Assembly: GCA_024449915.1 (NCBI GenBank)
Contig: JAMZAV010006722.1
Coordinates: 1 to 64,000 of the forward strand
Source: Sweltsa coloradensis
Taxonomy: Eukaryota; Arthropoda; Insecta; Plecoptera; Chloroperlidae
Length of the DNA stretch: 64,000 nucleotides
Direction of reading: 5' to 3'
Numbering within the stretch: the stretch's first letter is position 1; each line of letters opens with the position of its first letter. The notes under the pieces were generated by a model, which worked only from the letters and a program-made list of their open reading frames with translations, did not search any database and had not been told where the DNA came from. This document shows, one piece after another, positions 52,476-63,696 of the stretch. The position numbers and the translations under genes are program-made.

Positions 52476-52734
52476 AATGGGCATTTTAGATTGGTTCTGT
52501 GTTCTTGTATGTATGTGGACCAAAAAAAAGCAGGTTAAAGCGGATTTATGAAATTCCCCAAATCACATATTTTTGCAAATTTCTGGATTAAAAAAATTAA
52601 AAGTTCGTGTTAAATCACAGTTACAAGATATATAATTTTTTAAACTGTCATTTTAGTGTAGTATTGTGAGATCGATCACGTGGTAAAAAATAATTTTTTG
52701 AGTTAATAGCCCCATTAATGCACTTGGTGTTCAG

Positions 52735-53160
52735 CTACGATATGACCTCGCCGTCCCGCACCTTTTGACTACTATCTGCAGGCACACAGCAGAGAACCTC
52801 GACTCGCGGTCGGTCTGTTGTTCTTGTCCCAGGCTGACGTGTTTTATTCGCGCTCTTTTCTCTGGTCTCATTGGGCCTCCACAGTACATGCAGTTTGCTT
52901 CTGTTGCTGCTGTAAGTGTTGTTTGTTCAAGTTTGCTGTGTCCTCGTTTTCATTCATCATTCTGTTTAACGTTTGTTCGATTCAGGAGGTTGGCTGTTCT
53001 GTCCAGACTGGAAGGCAATGTTGTCTCTTTATTCTGTCCTGTTTTTCAGGGAAGCTCTCGTCATCTCAGTGTTGTGCTCTGAGGTCTGTTCCGTACAGGC
53101 TGAGAAGTTGATGTTCAGAGAGTAGTAGGTTCTGTTCAATGTGAGAAAAAAACCTTGACA
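52735..53160 (+). repeat. A/B composite repeat, part B only
   Basis: ATATGACCTCGCCGTCCCG at 52740 through GAGAAGTTGATGTTCAGAG. Its part A is missing; a plain AT-rich flank precedes it. Confidence 0.8.
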
Positions 53161-53267
53161 CAAAGGTGCCCAGTTTATGTGCTGGAACAAATATCGATAT
53201 CGAAAGTAATTGTGCGTATCGATATATATCGATATCGATGGGCAACCTTAATAAAAATAAAAATTAA

Positions 53268-53489
53268 CCACCTGACATTGAAACCTTTAAAATTTTGCAT
53301 CAAAACATACAAATCATAAAAAATAAATCTCTAGAGTTACAAATGCTGATGAATGAGGAAACACCAGACATAGTATGCTTAACAGAACACCATCTTAAAA
53401 CTTATGAGATGACTGAATTCTCCCTCCAAGGGTACAAAGTAGTGGACAGCTATTCCCGTAGCAAATTTGGAGGGGGTGTAGGGGTGTAA
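53268..53489 (+). pseudogene. LINE endonuclease N-terminal fragment
   Basis: The frame reads LHQNIQIIKNKSLELQMLMN, then TPDIVCLTEHHLKTYEM and FGGGVGV, the first endonuclease blocks of a LINE ORF2. It ends abruptly at a TAA where piggyBac sequence begins. Confidence 0.8.
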
Positions 53490-53753
53490 GGGAGAAGCAG
53501 TGGCAAATTATTGCTACAATGTAGCTGCAACCAAATGGAAGGACAAGACGGACGTATCGATGCTAACAACAATGCACACTCTAACTTTGGGGAAACGAGG
53601 AAGATTGACAGGAAAACCGGATTGAAAGTTCTAAAACCAACATGTGTTCTAGACTACAATACCAAGATGGGCGGTGTAGATTTGGGAGACCAGATACTCA
53701 GTAAGTTTCATGTAATGAGGAGATACAATAATGACTATAAAAAATATTTTTAA
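53490..53753 (+). pseudogene. piggyBac-like transposase C-terminal fragment
   Basis: The first part (KGEAVANYCY, WKDKTDVSMLTTMHT) and a second frame (RKTGLKVLKPTCVLDYNTKM, GGVDLGDQILSKFHV) are adjacent and joined by a frameshift near 53605. The DYN..MGGVD..DQ motif is diagnostic of piggyBac (PGBD) transposases and includes the last catalytic Asp region. No TTAA-flanked ends were located. Confidence 0.85.
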
Positions 53754-54232
53754 ATATAAAACAAACTAAGATTCTCTATCTGGTGTGGTAAGTTTTGTGT
53801 ATTTGATCGAAAACGGCACTTTATGCGACATCTTTATACCCAATCTCTGCTAGGTACTAGGCCATATCACCTTTCCTTTTCAGCATCATTATTTTCGTAG
53901 CACGTGGTATTTTTACAGTATTAAAGAAGAGCAGGGAGTGTGCAATAGACACAGCATTGAGTTATTTAGCCTATGCTACAGAGACAATGGCTGGCTCTTA
54001 GATTTAGCATTTCTAACAAGACATTTCTGCAAAACTAAACCATCTGTACCTTGAACTTCAGGGGAGAGATAAAAATGTAACCGATATGATCACCTCCGTA
54101 CGTACATTTGCAATCCAACTACAATTACTTATCTCGAAAATCAACGCGCTCTTTAACATAATTAATCTCGCAAAATGAAAACCTCATGGATAATTGTATG
54201 TTTAGGTGTTCGGGGCGGTATTCGTGCTCATG
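53754..54232. other. No recognised gene
   Basis: AT-rich, no motif. Confidence 0.35.
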
Positions 54233-54420
54233 ACACGGAAAACACGAGCCGCATATGCCCAGTTGTTCAACATCTTCAAGAAACCTACGCAACTATAAAT
54301 ATCAAGACAGTAATGTGTGACTTTGAAACCGGCTTACGACCTCTCGGCTCTCGACCAAGAATTCCCAGCAGCCAGGATACTGGGATGCTGGTTCTATTTT
54401 AGTAAGGTACCATATGTCGC
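54233..54420 (+). pseudogene. MULE transposase fragment
   Basis: Three frames in register order: RKTRAAYAQLFNIFKK, then TVMCDFETGLRP (second catalytic Asp), then EFPAARILGCWFYFSK. They make up the central block of a Mutator-like transposase, with two frameshifts within 190 bp. It covers the segment adjoining that at 14.3 kb and may be the same family, though here on the plus strand. Confidence 0.75.
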
Positions 54421-54846
54421 GCTTACATAAATACGTTCCCATATGCCCAAAAAGCTGAGTCTCCCCCCCCCAATCCGACCCGCCACAGCATATCGCCTGA
54501 TATTTAAATATTTACCTACTTAATAACAATTTGCAAGTAGGCCTGAGTGAGATAGATATAGAATTTTACAAATTTAATCATTGTTCTTTAATAATATTTA
54601 TAATTAATATTTCGATTCTTTTCAAGAGCCTTCAAAGTCAAAAAAATTATATCATTCAATCTTCATTTTGACAAATGAACTTCTAGAAATAATTTTATAT
54701 TTTATAATTTAACATTTTATCTGGACAACACAATTGTATAGTAGGCCTACGTATAAGAATATTTAATTGCTCTCATTATATCATCGTTGATGTTGACGCA
54801 GGCAATTGACCGGGATGCAGCGTCAATCCGAGAATTAAGACACAGA
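54421..54846. other. No recognised gene
   Basis: AT-rich with a C-run at 54464. No motif. Confidence 0.35.
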
Positions 54847-55165
54847 TTGATTGGATATTGCTTAACGTCTCATTTATGCAACTTGGCTAATCGAGACGAA
54901 GGGAGGGACGTAAGGGATGACGCGGGGGACAAGGGGTGGACAGGCCTGTGCTGGTCAGAACCAGACACAAGCGTATGAGGAGGGCAGGGGTTCCCCCGCG
55001 TCGTGGTCGTCTCCGTCTGTGTCATCATCCGTCCGTGTTGTCATTGTCGTCGCCGTCGGGGAGGTAGTCAAAGGGAAGGGGAAAGTTCCCCGACGACGAC
55101 CCAGAGCTCGCCATTAGTTTCAGGGAGAAAAACTCTCCTAATCACGGGCCAAACCACGAGAAGGT
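54847..55165 (-). mobile_element. S-rep, near full length, minus strand
   Basis: Reads GATTGGATATTGCTTAACG on the plus strand to GAGAAGGTTGCGAGTTG. First of the minus-strand copies. Confidence 0.9.
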
Positions 55166-55493
55166 TGCGAGTTGACTGCATGACCCCAAGATACGGAAGA
55201 TGATGAGGACACTGATGGCTTTGTCATTGTTGCCGGCAAACCGTATCGCTGTGCGAGTAATCAGCATCCGCAACTGCGCCCGGACCATGCTCTGGCTGCA
55301 ATCTACTCATATAGACATAAAGATATTTTGTTCACTTAGACTAGTACAGTGTACAAGTATAACTCTTTGCAGAGAAAGTGAATAGTCTATGGTAAATAAT
55401 AATAATAATGATATACACAGTGTTTATGTCAAGGTGTAGAAGATAGACAAGTTGGATATAAAGCAATAATTGATATCGATATTGATATTATGT
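55166..55493. other. No recognised gene
   Basis: A short plus frame (MMRTLMALSLLPANR) has no recognised motif. Otherwise AT-rich. Confidence 0.35.
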
Positions 55494-55828
55494 TGGATTG
55501 GATATTGCTTTACGTCTCATATTTATGCAACTTGGCTAATCGAGACGAAGGGAGGGACGTAAGGAATGACGCGGAGGGACAAGGGGTGGACAGGCCTGTG
55601 CTGGTCAGAACCAGCCACAAGCGTATGGGGAGGGCAGGGGTTCCCCCACGTCGTGGTCGTCTCCGTCTGTGTCATCATCCGTCCGTGTTGTCATTGTCGT
55701 CGCCGTCGGGGAGGTAGTCAAAGGGAAGGGGTTCCCCGACGACGACCCAGAGCTCGCCATTAGTTTCAGGGAGTGAAACTCCCCTATTCACGGGCCAAAC
55801 CGTGAGAAGGTGTCGAGTTGGAATGATC
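55494..55828 (-). mobile_element. S-rep, near full length, minus strand
   Basis: GGATTGGATATTGCTTTACG to GGTGTCGAGTTGGAAT. Belongs to the CGACACC sub-type, as do the copies at 1.0, 10.5 and 33.2 kb. Confidence 0.92.
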
Positions 55829-56199
55829 CCCCAAGTATAATCTGTTGGAAACTTGGTATTATTTGAACAATATTATCGTTCGATAATATTGATCAATAAT
55901 GCAGCAACCTTTTTGATTAACAATAATTTTAATTTTATAGTTGTGCATCACTAATGCATATCAATGCATACGATACACCTCGGCCACAATGAGTGGATCG
56001 CGCAATCCACATATGAGCAAGTTCTTGCTGATGCCATAACTCCCTCAATGTTTGTAAGGGAGTTGGCAGTAGCTATATGGGGCTGGAACACACTGCGGAA
56101 CTGCTCGATTTCGGGGAAGAAAGCCTCAAGCCATAGCCCTGATCAGCAACCTAAACCAGCGCTGCCAGCTAATGAAAAAAATTGTTTGTGGGGTATGTG
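55829..56199. other. No recognised gene
   Basis: A 78-codon plus frame starting at 55964 has no recognised motif. Confidence 0.35.

Positions 56200-56264
<65 letters not shown>
56200..56264. repeat. (ATT)n microsatellite
   Basis: About 21 ATT units. It gives spurious Asn- and Ile-rich frames on the two strands. Confidence 0.97.
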
Positions 56265-56265
<1 letters not shown>

Positions 56266-56408
56266 AAACATTTTAGACTTTCGCGGCCCGAATATATTAA
56301 AAAAGGTGTCCTGAAGATGGATCCCACAGTGGTTCCGAAACGTCGAACTCACACACCAGTAAGTGTAAACACGCGACGCGGCGAAATGACCCGTTTCACA
56401 CCTTTTTT

Positions 56409-56457
56409 AATTATTATTATTATTATTATTTTATTATTATTATTATTATTATTATAA
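56409..56457. repeat. (ATT)n microsatellite, second tract
   Basis: A shorter interrupted ATT array 145 bp beyond the first. Between them GATGGATCCCACAGTGG and CCGAAACGTCGAAC resemble the GAAGATGG..CCGAAACGT motif next to Penelope-type or similar elements. Confidence 0.9.
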
Positions 56458-57688
56458 TTTATTCAACAAGTTAAGATACATGGTAAACTTAAAATGTTGA
56501 AGAGAATCAGGGAGGGCATAGCCCCATAGCACGTTATGCCTGATTCCCTTCATTACAACTAAATAAAAATAGGATACAGTAAAAAGTCAATAAACAAGCA
56601 AGTGTAATAGTATCAAAACATGGTGTGTGCATTGAAATATTTCACAACCATATTGATGACATTAGCAAATGAAATTGCATGCATGCCACACTTGCGAGTC
56701 AGTTATGATTAAGTCAAACCGAACCTTTGAAAAGCCAGACGAACTGCTCACATACTACAGAGCTTTCGAAAACAAAGCCAAAGATGACTTGGGATCGCTT
56801 TCCCCTCCGACTGACCACATGACTGCTGTAATGAGATTGGCTCTTTAAACTTTTGTAGAAGTATTTCCAAAAGTAATGCACTGTAAAGGAGTAAGGCAAC
56901 TTTTAATGGTTCCAATAACTAAAAAAATCAACGGGAGGTTTCCCAAATGGTTAGAAGAAACAGACCCGTGTTCAGTTCATCGACGTTTCGCCCTCACTCA
57001 TTTAGTTACAGTCAAAATAAGAAAGGAGGCCAAATGGATGTCGGATAAACAACGCGTGCCTAAGGTCTCGAAAACGAAAGAAACACTAGGTAACACTCAA
57101 AAAGCTGACCCACGAACACAGTTTTTTTTTTTTAATCCGTAATTAAAAGCATATCTAAATGAGACATGGATAGATAAGAGGCTGCCTACTATCCACGCCA
57201 CGTATAATTGGCGCATGGGACTGGCTAATCGTTAGAAGTAGATTGTAAGTGCATGGAAGTCGACTTCAAATAGTTAAGTTTATCATAGCGTAATTTATTT
57301 CCTCAATTAAAATTCAGTGCAAGCTGTATCGATTGTAAATATTGTTAAGCATTCTTAAAAAAAAAAATGGAAAAAAATGTAGTTTTAAGTAGTTAATAAT
57401 AACGTAATGAAAGTTCACGTTTTAGTTAATATGATGCTGTATGCTAAATGCCACAACAACATCAGCATTCCCCTTTGAGGCAGGCATTCGCACTTTTTAA
57501 AAACTATATGTATGGGTCCAAGGGGAGTTTTGAAACAAGTAGTTAAGAAAGTGATTATTGCGAATTTTCTAAACTATTTAGCCGACGCACGCAACGTAAG
57601 TCCCAGGATCCAGTGAGCAATATATAAACAAGCTTGTGCCAGAGTATATGGAGACAACCTACACCTATGTAATAAGATAGCGGAAAGT
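56458..57688. other. No recognised gene
   Basis: A plus frame at 56876-57142 (WLEETDPCSVHRRFALTHL) is not a family I recognise. The rest shows no motif. Confidence 0.35.
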
Positions 57689-57712
57689 GGATTAGATATT
57701 GCTTAACGTCTC
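57689..57712 (-). mobile_element. S-rep, 24-bp 3' remnant
   Basis: GGATTAGATATTGCTTAACG plus TCTC, the bare S-rep 3' end, on the minus strand. Confidence 0.75.
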
Positions 57713-57992
57713 GAACTTGAGCTTGAAGAGCTGCTGATGAATATTAAGTCGTTAAGTGTGAATGATTAGGAGAGTGAACTGGAAAAAACTGGGTGGAGAT
57801 GTTGAATGGAGAGACCAAATAAGCGAGGTTAGGGATAAACATAGTGGTGTGAGGTCTAGTCTTCAGAGACCAGCAGCTAACGTGAAAGGCATTTGTGGTG
57901 CCAATACATCTTGACAGAGAGCAGTTGCAGTACCAACCCCCTAAACATCTGACCAGGACCTACGGCTGACAGAGGGACTACGCCCTCCAGCC

Positions 57993-58560
57993 ATGTATCT
58001 GCAGAGCGCGGTAGGTGTGACAGTTAATCAGTTAGGTACTGCTGGTGAAACTACTCCTCGACAGAGAGCAGCACCAGCGGCACTCATTGTGGACGGAGCA
58101 GCTGCAGTTCATAAGATAAACCCTGGCCAATGTTCAACGTTAGAAGATTACCGCGACATAGCATTTAAAGGGAGTAAAAAAGCCATTGCTGCCGTGAGAA
58201 AAGCATACCAAGACATTGACCCCACTATAAATAATCAACATATTATAAAATAATATTGGTATAAGTTATGATGGGTCTTGGCCTACACGAGGATTCTGTT
58301 CCAATTATGGTGTGGCTTACGTTGTGGACTCACTAACAGGATATGTAATAGACTTCCACGTAATGTCCAAGTACTGCCAGGCTTGGGATATTAAAAATAT
58401 ATATATATATGTGCAACTACTCTATAGAGTTTGCAGCTTGGAAGTTCAAGCATGGCCTGTCTTGCCAAAAAAATCAATAATTCTTCATCGGCAATGGAGA
58501 AACATGCGGCCGATCTTTAAAGCAAGCGGACGGAAAGCCATGGATTCATACTGACACTGT
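57993..58560 (+). pseudogene. Mutator-like domain transposase fragment
   Basis: After an N-terminal frame (57993-58253) ending AYQDIDPTINNQHIIK, a shifted frame reads ISYDGSWPTRGFCSNYGVAY and VIDFHVMSKYCQAWDIK. A degenerate SSAMEKHAADL segment follows near 58485. This is the DG.W..RG..S..G....V..TG.V.D..V.SK.C pattern of a Mutator-like transposase family of animals. The first Asp (D-G) is present. The remainder is interrupted by the S-rep at 58611. A second copy lies at 60.8 kb. Confidence 0.75.
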
Positions 58561-58610
58561 AAAATTACTTAAATCTAGCACTCACAAGTCCCTAGCCAAC
58601 CTTAGGACTC

Positions 58611-58957
58611 TATTGATTGGATATTGCTTAACGTCTCATATTTATGCACTTTGGCTAATCGAGACGAAGGGAGGGACGTAAGGGGTGATGCGGGGGGACA
58701 AGGGGTGGACAGGCCAGTGCTGCTCAGAACAAGCCACAAGCATACGGGGAGGGCAGGGGTTCCCCTACGTCGTGGTCGTCTCCGTCTGTGTCATATCCGT
58801 CCGTATTGTCAGCGTCGTCGCCGTCGGGGAGGTAGTCAAAGGGAAGGGGAAAGTTTCCCGACGACGACCCAGAGCTCGCCATTAGTTTCACGGAGTAAAA
58901 CTCCCCTAATCACGGGCCAAACCACTAGAAGGTTGCGAGTTGGAATTTGATGGCCCT
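58611..58957 (-). mobile_element. S-rep, full length, target duplication seen
   Basis: This copy defines the element: 347 bp, its start (reverse complement) AGGGCCATCAAATTCC, its end in CAATCAATA. TTAGGACTC lies at 58602-58610 and at 58958-58966. The related unoccupied site at about 60990 reads AACTAGGACTCTAGG. Confidence 0.94.
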
Positions 58958-59019
58958 TTAGGACTCGAGTAGGACAAGACCCAGCAAGAGATTTGTTCAA
59001 AAGTCTCAATTCTCTTCTT

Positions 59020-59102
59020 AGTCTACGTTGTGGACTTACAAACAGGATATGTAATAGACTTCCACGTAATGTCCAAGTACTGCCAGGCTTGGGATATTAA
59101 AA
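59020..59102 (+). repeat. Partial duplicate of the Mutator-like segment
   Basis: TACGTTGTGGACTTACAAAC through CCAGGCTTGGGATATTAAAA repeats about 58319-58396. It stops where the I-type LINE tail begins. Confidence 0.85.
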
Positions 59103-60480
59103 AAATTAGTTAGTTAGTTATCAGGGTTTAAGGGCACACAACACTAAGGTTATCAGTGCCCGCATTCTCTTATATAATGACATGTTATTTTTAATCTATT
59201 GTACAGCTGTGTTTGGATTTCAGGTATTTAAAAACATGGTTATGTTCTCAGATTTCATCAGATAAAATTTCTTTTAAATTATGTTTTAGTTTAAAATCAT
59301 TCCTCTCGTCCTGTGTTGAGGACATTCTATCTACTAAACTGTGCTTAACAGTTCAAATCTTACACACTGGCTCACAGGGGTGGTGGGTCTTCACCTTTTA
59401 AAAGGTAATCCTTGAGTGGGTATTTGTGTGTCGCAATGCGTAAAACGGATCATAACAACCTCTTCGCGTCCGAGAGAGCGCCTTGAAGAGATCCAAGGTG
59501 TTACATCGCCTTTTATTTCGCGAGCTTATTATTTTGCATGATATGCCATTCTCGCACCACTTTTCTTTAAGTTTAAGTTTAATATGCTTTAGATCAGGCG
59601 TTACGACTAATTGGCACTCATTGTTCTTTGTTACAAGATTCTTTGGCACTTTGGTCGGCGATCATCAATAATTCCACTAAAATACAGAAAAAAAACAAGA
59701 AAAAAAAAAAAAACAAAAAATGGCCTGATGGCAACCGCAACGGAAAAAACTATTGGATAATTTTTGTTTTGGCAACAAAAGTTTGGAACAGTATCAAGGT
59801 GTGATTTTTACTAACTAATGGGTGTGTAGTGGTGGGTAAAGTTTGGCAAATAGTCCTCTAGGGAACTTAAAGAAAGCCGTGCACGGGGGAACTAAGAATT
59901 TGGATTCCTGTGTTATCAATGAGCAACACGGAACAGGATTTGGTATGAATGCAATACAGTTCCAGCATATGATAAGACGCTGTATATGGGAGATGGAAGT
60001 TTATAAGACCGTAAGTTGTTGCTCTACCATTTCAGTAAAGGGGGACAGAGCCACCTGTTATTGTTATTTTTGGAACCGATCTGTAAAAATATTTTTGAAA
60101 ATCTTGTATTGTATCGGATGTTTGTTGACAAGTGGCTTGGATATATTGTGTGTTTGATGGTGTGGTTGCCTTTTATATTTTGGTCAGCTATTGTTATGTC
60201 ACTGTTTATTAATTGTCCAAGGTGGGGGGGAATTTACCAACGCCGGGGGTACCCCATTTGATTGGTTGGTGGTAGAAAACCAGGGGTAATTGTTATGGTG
60301 TGAAAAAGGCTTGCAGTACTTCCAGGAGAGCAAAAAACCACAAAACACACACAAAAAGGATGCCCACGTGGTCGTGAGGCCTTCATTGAACTTCATACCG
60401 ATTTTGAAATGGAGGGTCAAAACTGCTTTATAGGCTGGGTTTGTAGGGGAACCTTTAATGAGGCAATATAATTAACCATT
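59103..60480 (-). pseudogene. I-type LINE, second copy, decayed
   Basis: Starts at the tail (TTAGTTAGTTAGTTATCAGGG) and runs in parallel with 15526-16728 to GGTTAATTATATTGCCTC near 60470, which is close to the truncation point of the first copy. Readable protein pieces are LKHIKLKLKEKWCENG and KNNECQLVVTPDL at 59398-59649, and TLHFKIGMKFNEG at 60199-60420. The zinc-knuckle segment is missing between about 59300 and 59480. Single-base indels and substitutions have destroyed the frame. Confidence 0.85.
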
Positions 60481-60529
60481 ATGTACTTTCTTCTAGAGGA
60501 CAAGCGTGGTTCTGCAGACTCACATATAG

Positions 60530-61560
60530 AGACTGGGATAGGGCTCGTACGAAAAGTCCTGTGGATAGTCTTATACCGTGTGGTGAACTGGGATCCAAAG
60601 TCTTAATATAATAAGCCTAGCCGAATCATAAATAAAACTGGCAAAATCTAACTGGAAAGCGTATAGGGAGCAATATAGATGTAACAGGTAGTACGATCAG
60701 CTCCCGTAAGTTAGTATTGATTAGCACTTGTAGAATATTTAAAGCTTTTAAAACACTTGGTTTTTCGTAGCTGCTGGATATGGGGTTTAAAATATTTTAG
60801 GTGCAACTACTCCCTGAGTTTGCAGCTTGGAAGTTGAGCCATGGCCTGTACTTCATCGGCAATGGAGATAAAGGCAGCTGATCTTAAATGGACAAGCGAC
60901 GTAAAGCCATGGATTCATACTGACAGTGGTAATTTTGTTTTTAGTAGATTTACTTAAATCTAGCACTCTAACAAGTCCCTTGCAAACTAGGACTCTAGGC
61001 GGGAATAGACCCAGCAAGAGATTGTTTCAAAAGTCACAATTCTCTCTTTTCCAAGACGTATTACTAAGAACCTCTCTCTCTGAACTCAGAGTTGCAAAGA
61101 ATGCAAACACAACATATTTAGCTCCTGAATGCCTGATACATACCTAGATAAGTGTCCAATATCGGCAGTGGAATATGGTAGAAAAAAGACTGAGGCAAGT
61201 CATAAGTCGAGTATCCAGTGCAGATGCAGTTAAAGATTAGAGGCAACAGCTAAGTGTATACTTATTTCACAACTTTATAAAGAACCACTTCGCGGCTCAT
61301 TCTAATATGAGAGAAAGAACGCGTTTGTTTTTATGTTGTTTTTGTAGGTATGTTGTAGCTGGCAATGGCCTTTGTCAGGAAAATTATTCTGCACAATACC
61401 AAGATATGAAGTACAGAGTGCTACTGGGAATCCCTCAAGGTTCATTTTCACGGGTGTTGTGTGGTAGGAATGGCGAAGCCAAGGCAGTCCTATGCAATAG
61501 TTGCCGACGAATATTTCTCATGATCGATTCTGTGTGGATGTTTTTAGCGAGAAAATAACT
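60530..61560 (+). repeat. Second copy of the Mutator-like region, unoccupied
   Basis: GCAGCTTGGAAGTTGAGCCA and CTTCATCGGCAATGGAGA at 60825-60870, and AAGCCATGGATTCATACTGA at 60904, repeat 58410-58560 with indels. It lacks an S-rep at the corresponding site near 60990. Beyond 61150 it extends past the first copy. A frame with CRYVVAGNGLCQENYSAQ is unassigned. Confidence 0.75.
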
Positions 61561-62462
61561 TAAATCATAGAAGGAAGTTCCGTGAACTTAAGTGCTTGCA
61601 CGTTTTTCAGACAGCTGTGGCGCGGGGCAGTTCAAGTCGAGGTACAACTTCACAAACCTATCTATTATGAAAGAAGATTTCCCAGCTTGACGATTTTGAA
61701 AAGGCATTTTCTCTGCCACCTCGCACGGCAAGGGTGCCGTTGACGGCGTTGGCGCCGTACTAAACATCTATTTGTGGAACCGCGTACGCACACGAAAGAA
61801 CATACTGCGCTTGCAGACACATTCTATGACATGTGTAGTGTGTTTACATTAAGTTATTTATGTCCGTCAAATGAAATTAAATCATCGGAGGTGAAACTCA
61901 CAAAAAACATAGCCATTGGAAGGACATAGTATCTGCAAAAGGACCCAAGGATATAAACAAGTTACGAGACTTGAGCGTTGACAGCATAAGGGCACTGTGC
62001 AACTCAAATCAAACTACGAGCCACTGGAAAGGCTGCGTTACCCTGTACAAAGGCTAATCTCCGTCAGAAGGAGAAACCAGGCCCACCTCACACCAGGCAT
62101 GTCGCGAGCTTCAGCAGACACCACTAACGACCGCCATAACTTCGGGGATCGACAATTATTGTGCAGAGTAGCTTCTGTGCTGGTCATGGGTCGAAGCCAA
62201 GGGATGTCAAAGATGTCCGCAAACTTGAAACCAAACCGACTCTCTTTGAAGCTATTATGACCTTGTGGTAAGCCTTGCTAGAACTGTGGTAGTCTGATCA
62301 TGGACAATGGACAACAACTGCGCCAAGCGTACAACTCGATTGTTTGCAGATGTGGGAAGACAGAAAATGATCGGTGGAAAAGAATCAATTTCACGAAAAT
62401 AAACTCTTATTGCGTCCGGTGCAAATCTGCGTGTAGTCCCACAACTCAACTGGCCAGCTTGG
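61561..62462. other. No recognised gene
   Basis: Short frames only, no motif support. Confidence 0.35.
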
Positions 62463-62716
62463 ACGAGGGGTGGACAGGCCTGTGCTGGTCGAACCAGCCA
62501 CAGCGTATGGGGAGGGCAAGGGTTCCACCAGTCGTGTCGTTTTTGTCTGTGTCACATCCGTCTGTGTTGTCATTGTCGTCGCCGTCGGGAGGTAGTCATT
62601 GAAGAAGGAAGTGTCCCCCCGACGACGCCCAGAGCTCGCCATTAGTTTTAGTGGAGTGAAACTCCCCCTACTCACGGGCCAAACCACGAGAAGGTCGAGT
62701 TTGACTTTGATGGCCA
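62463..62716 (-). mobile_element. S-rep, minus strand, indel-rich
   Basis: GACGAGGGGTGGACAGGCC to GTTTGACTTTGATGGCC. The CAAT end is missing. It carries many small deletions, for example in GGGCAAGGGTTCCACCAGTC. Confidence 0.88.
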
Positions 62717-63696
62717 AAATGAGTTGGAGAAATTGCCAACCGATGCCAAAATGTATTTAAATTTCATCTTACACCGATGGTCGACCAAAGAAGGAGATGG
62801 AAAAACAGAGGAACGGCCACATCTAACGCGCAGATTCTGGTATGTTTTACGCAATTGGGAAAAAACCAACTAACCTTCTAACGAGTGGGGCTTGCAATAA
62901 CTCAAGGTGTGGTTTTGATGAAAGAAAGAAAAGTGGATTATTTCCAAAAGTATCCGATATTATAAGGTGATAGAGAAAAGATTATGTGAACCGCTGCGGC
63001 AAAGCTATTGATGAATGCTTTGCTGGAATTCATATTACACACTCTTCACAGTGTGCTTTTAAATGAATTCAACGCGCAGACGGAGGTTACCGACTTACTT
63101 TTTTTAGATTGTGGGTCCATCGTCCCCGCCAGTCCCCGCCCTCTAGCATAGCAGTGCAAGCCATAACACTAAAACAAATGTCGTCCGGAATGCAAAGTAC
63201 GGTGAACAAACAAGTAACGAAAATCAGGTTTTCTGTACGTAAGCAAAGGTTGTGTGGGGTAGGGTTATCTTGGCGAAGTTTGGTTGTATATTTGTTTTAG
63301 AGCGCATTCCAAAATTCTTTTTGTTAGCGGAAACAATTCCGCAGTGGCAGTGACATATGTGTTCAGGAGGTAGGACAATCCTCATAAAGAATGCAGGAAA
63401 GGATTCACCAACTCTGGCAATACATTTACCGTTTTTTGAAATATCTGTGTTGAACCAGATTCTATTCATAAAGCTATGTAAATTTCGAGTTTATATATAG
63501 TGCCTCCGATCTGGATCTGGATGATTTGGATTATTAGCCAATGCTACCAAGTGACCGGGAAGAAGAAACCGTGGCTGAACTTAAGCCGGCACGCTATCTA
63601 TACATAATGCCATATAATAATAATACATAATAATAATAATAATAATAATATATAATATAATAATGCTAAAATGTATAAATAATGCCAAATACCTCT
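62717..63696. other. No gene; (AAT)n tract
   Basis: (AAT)n-like sequence at 63615-63665. No motif elsewhere. Confidence 0.4.

Noticed and set aside
56143..56352. Frame with a poly-Asn run
   Set aside because: It is the (ATT)n microsatellite translated.
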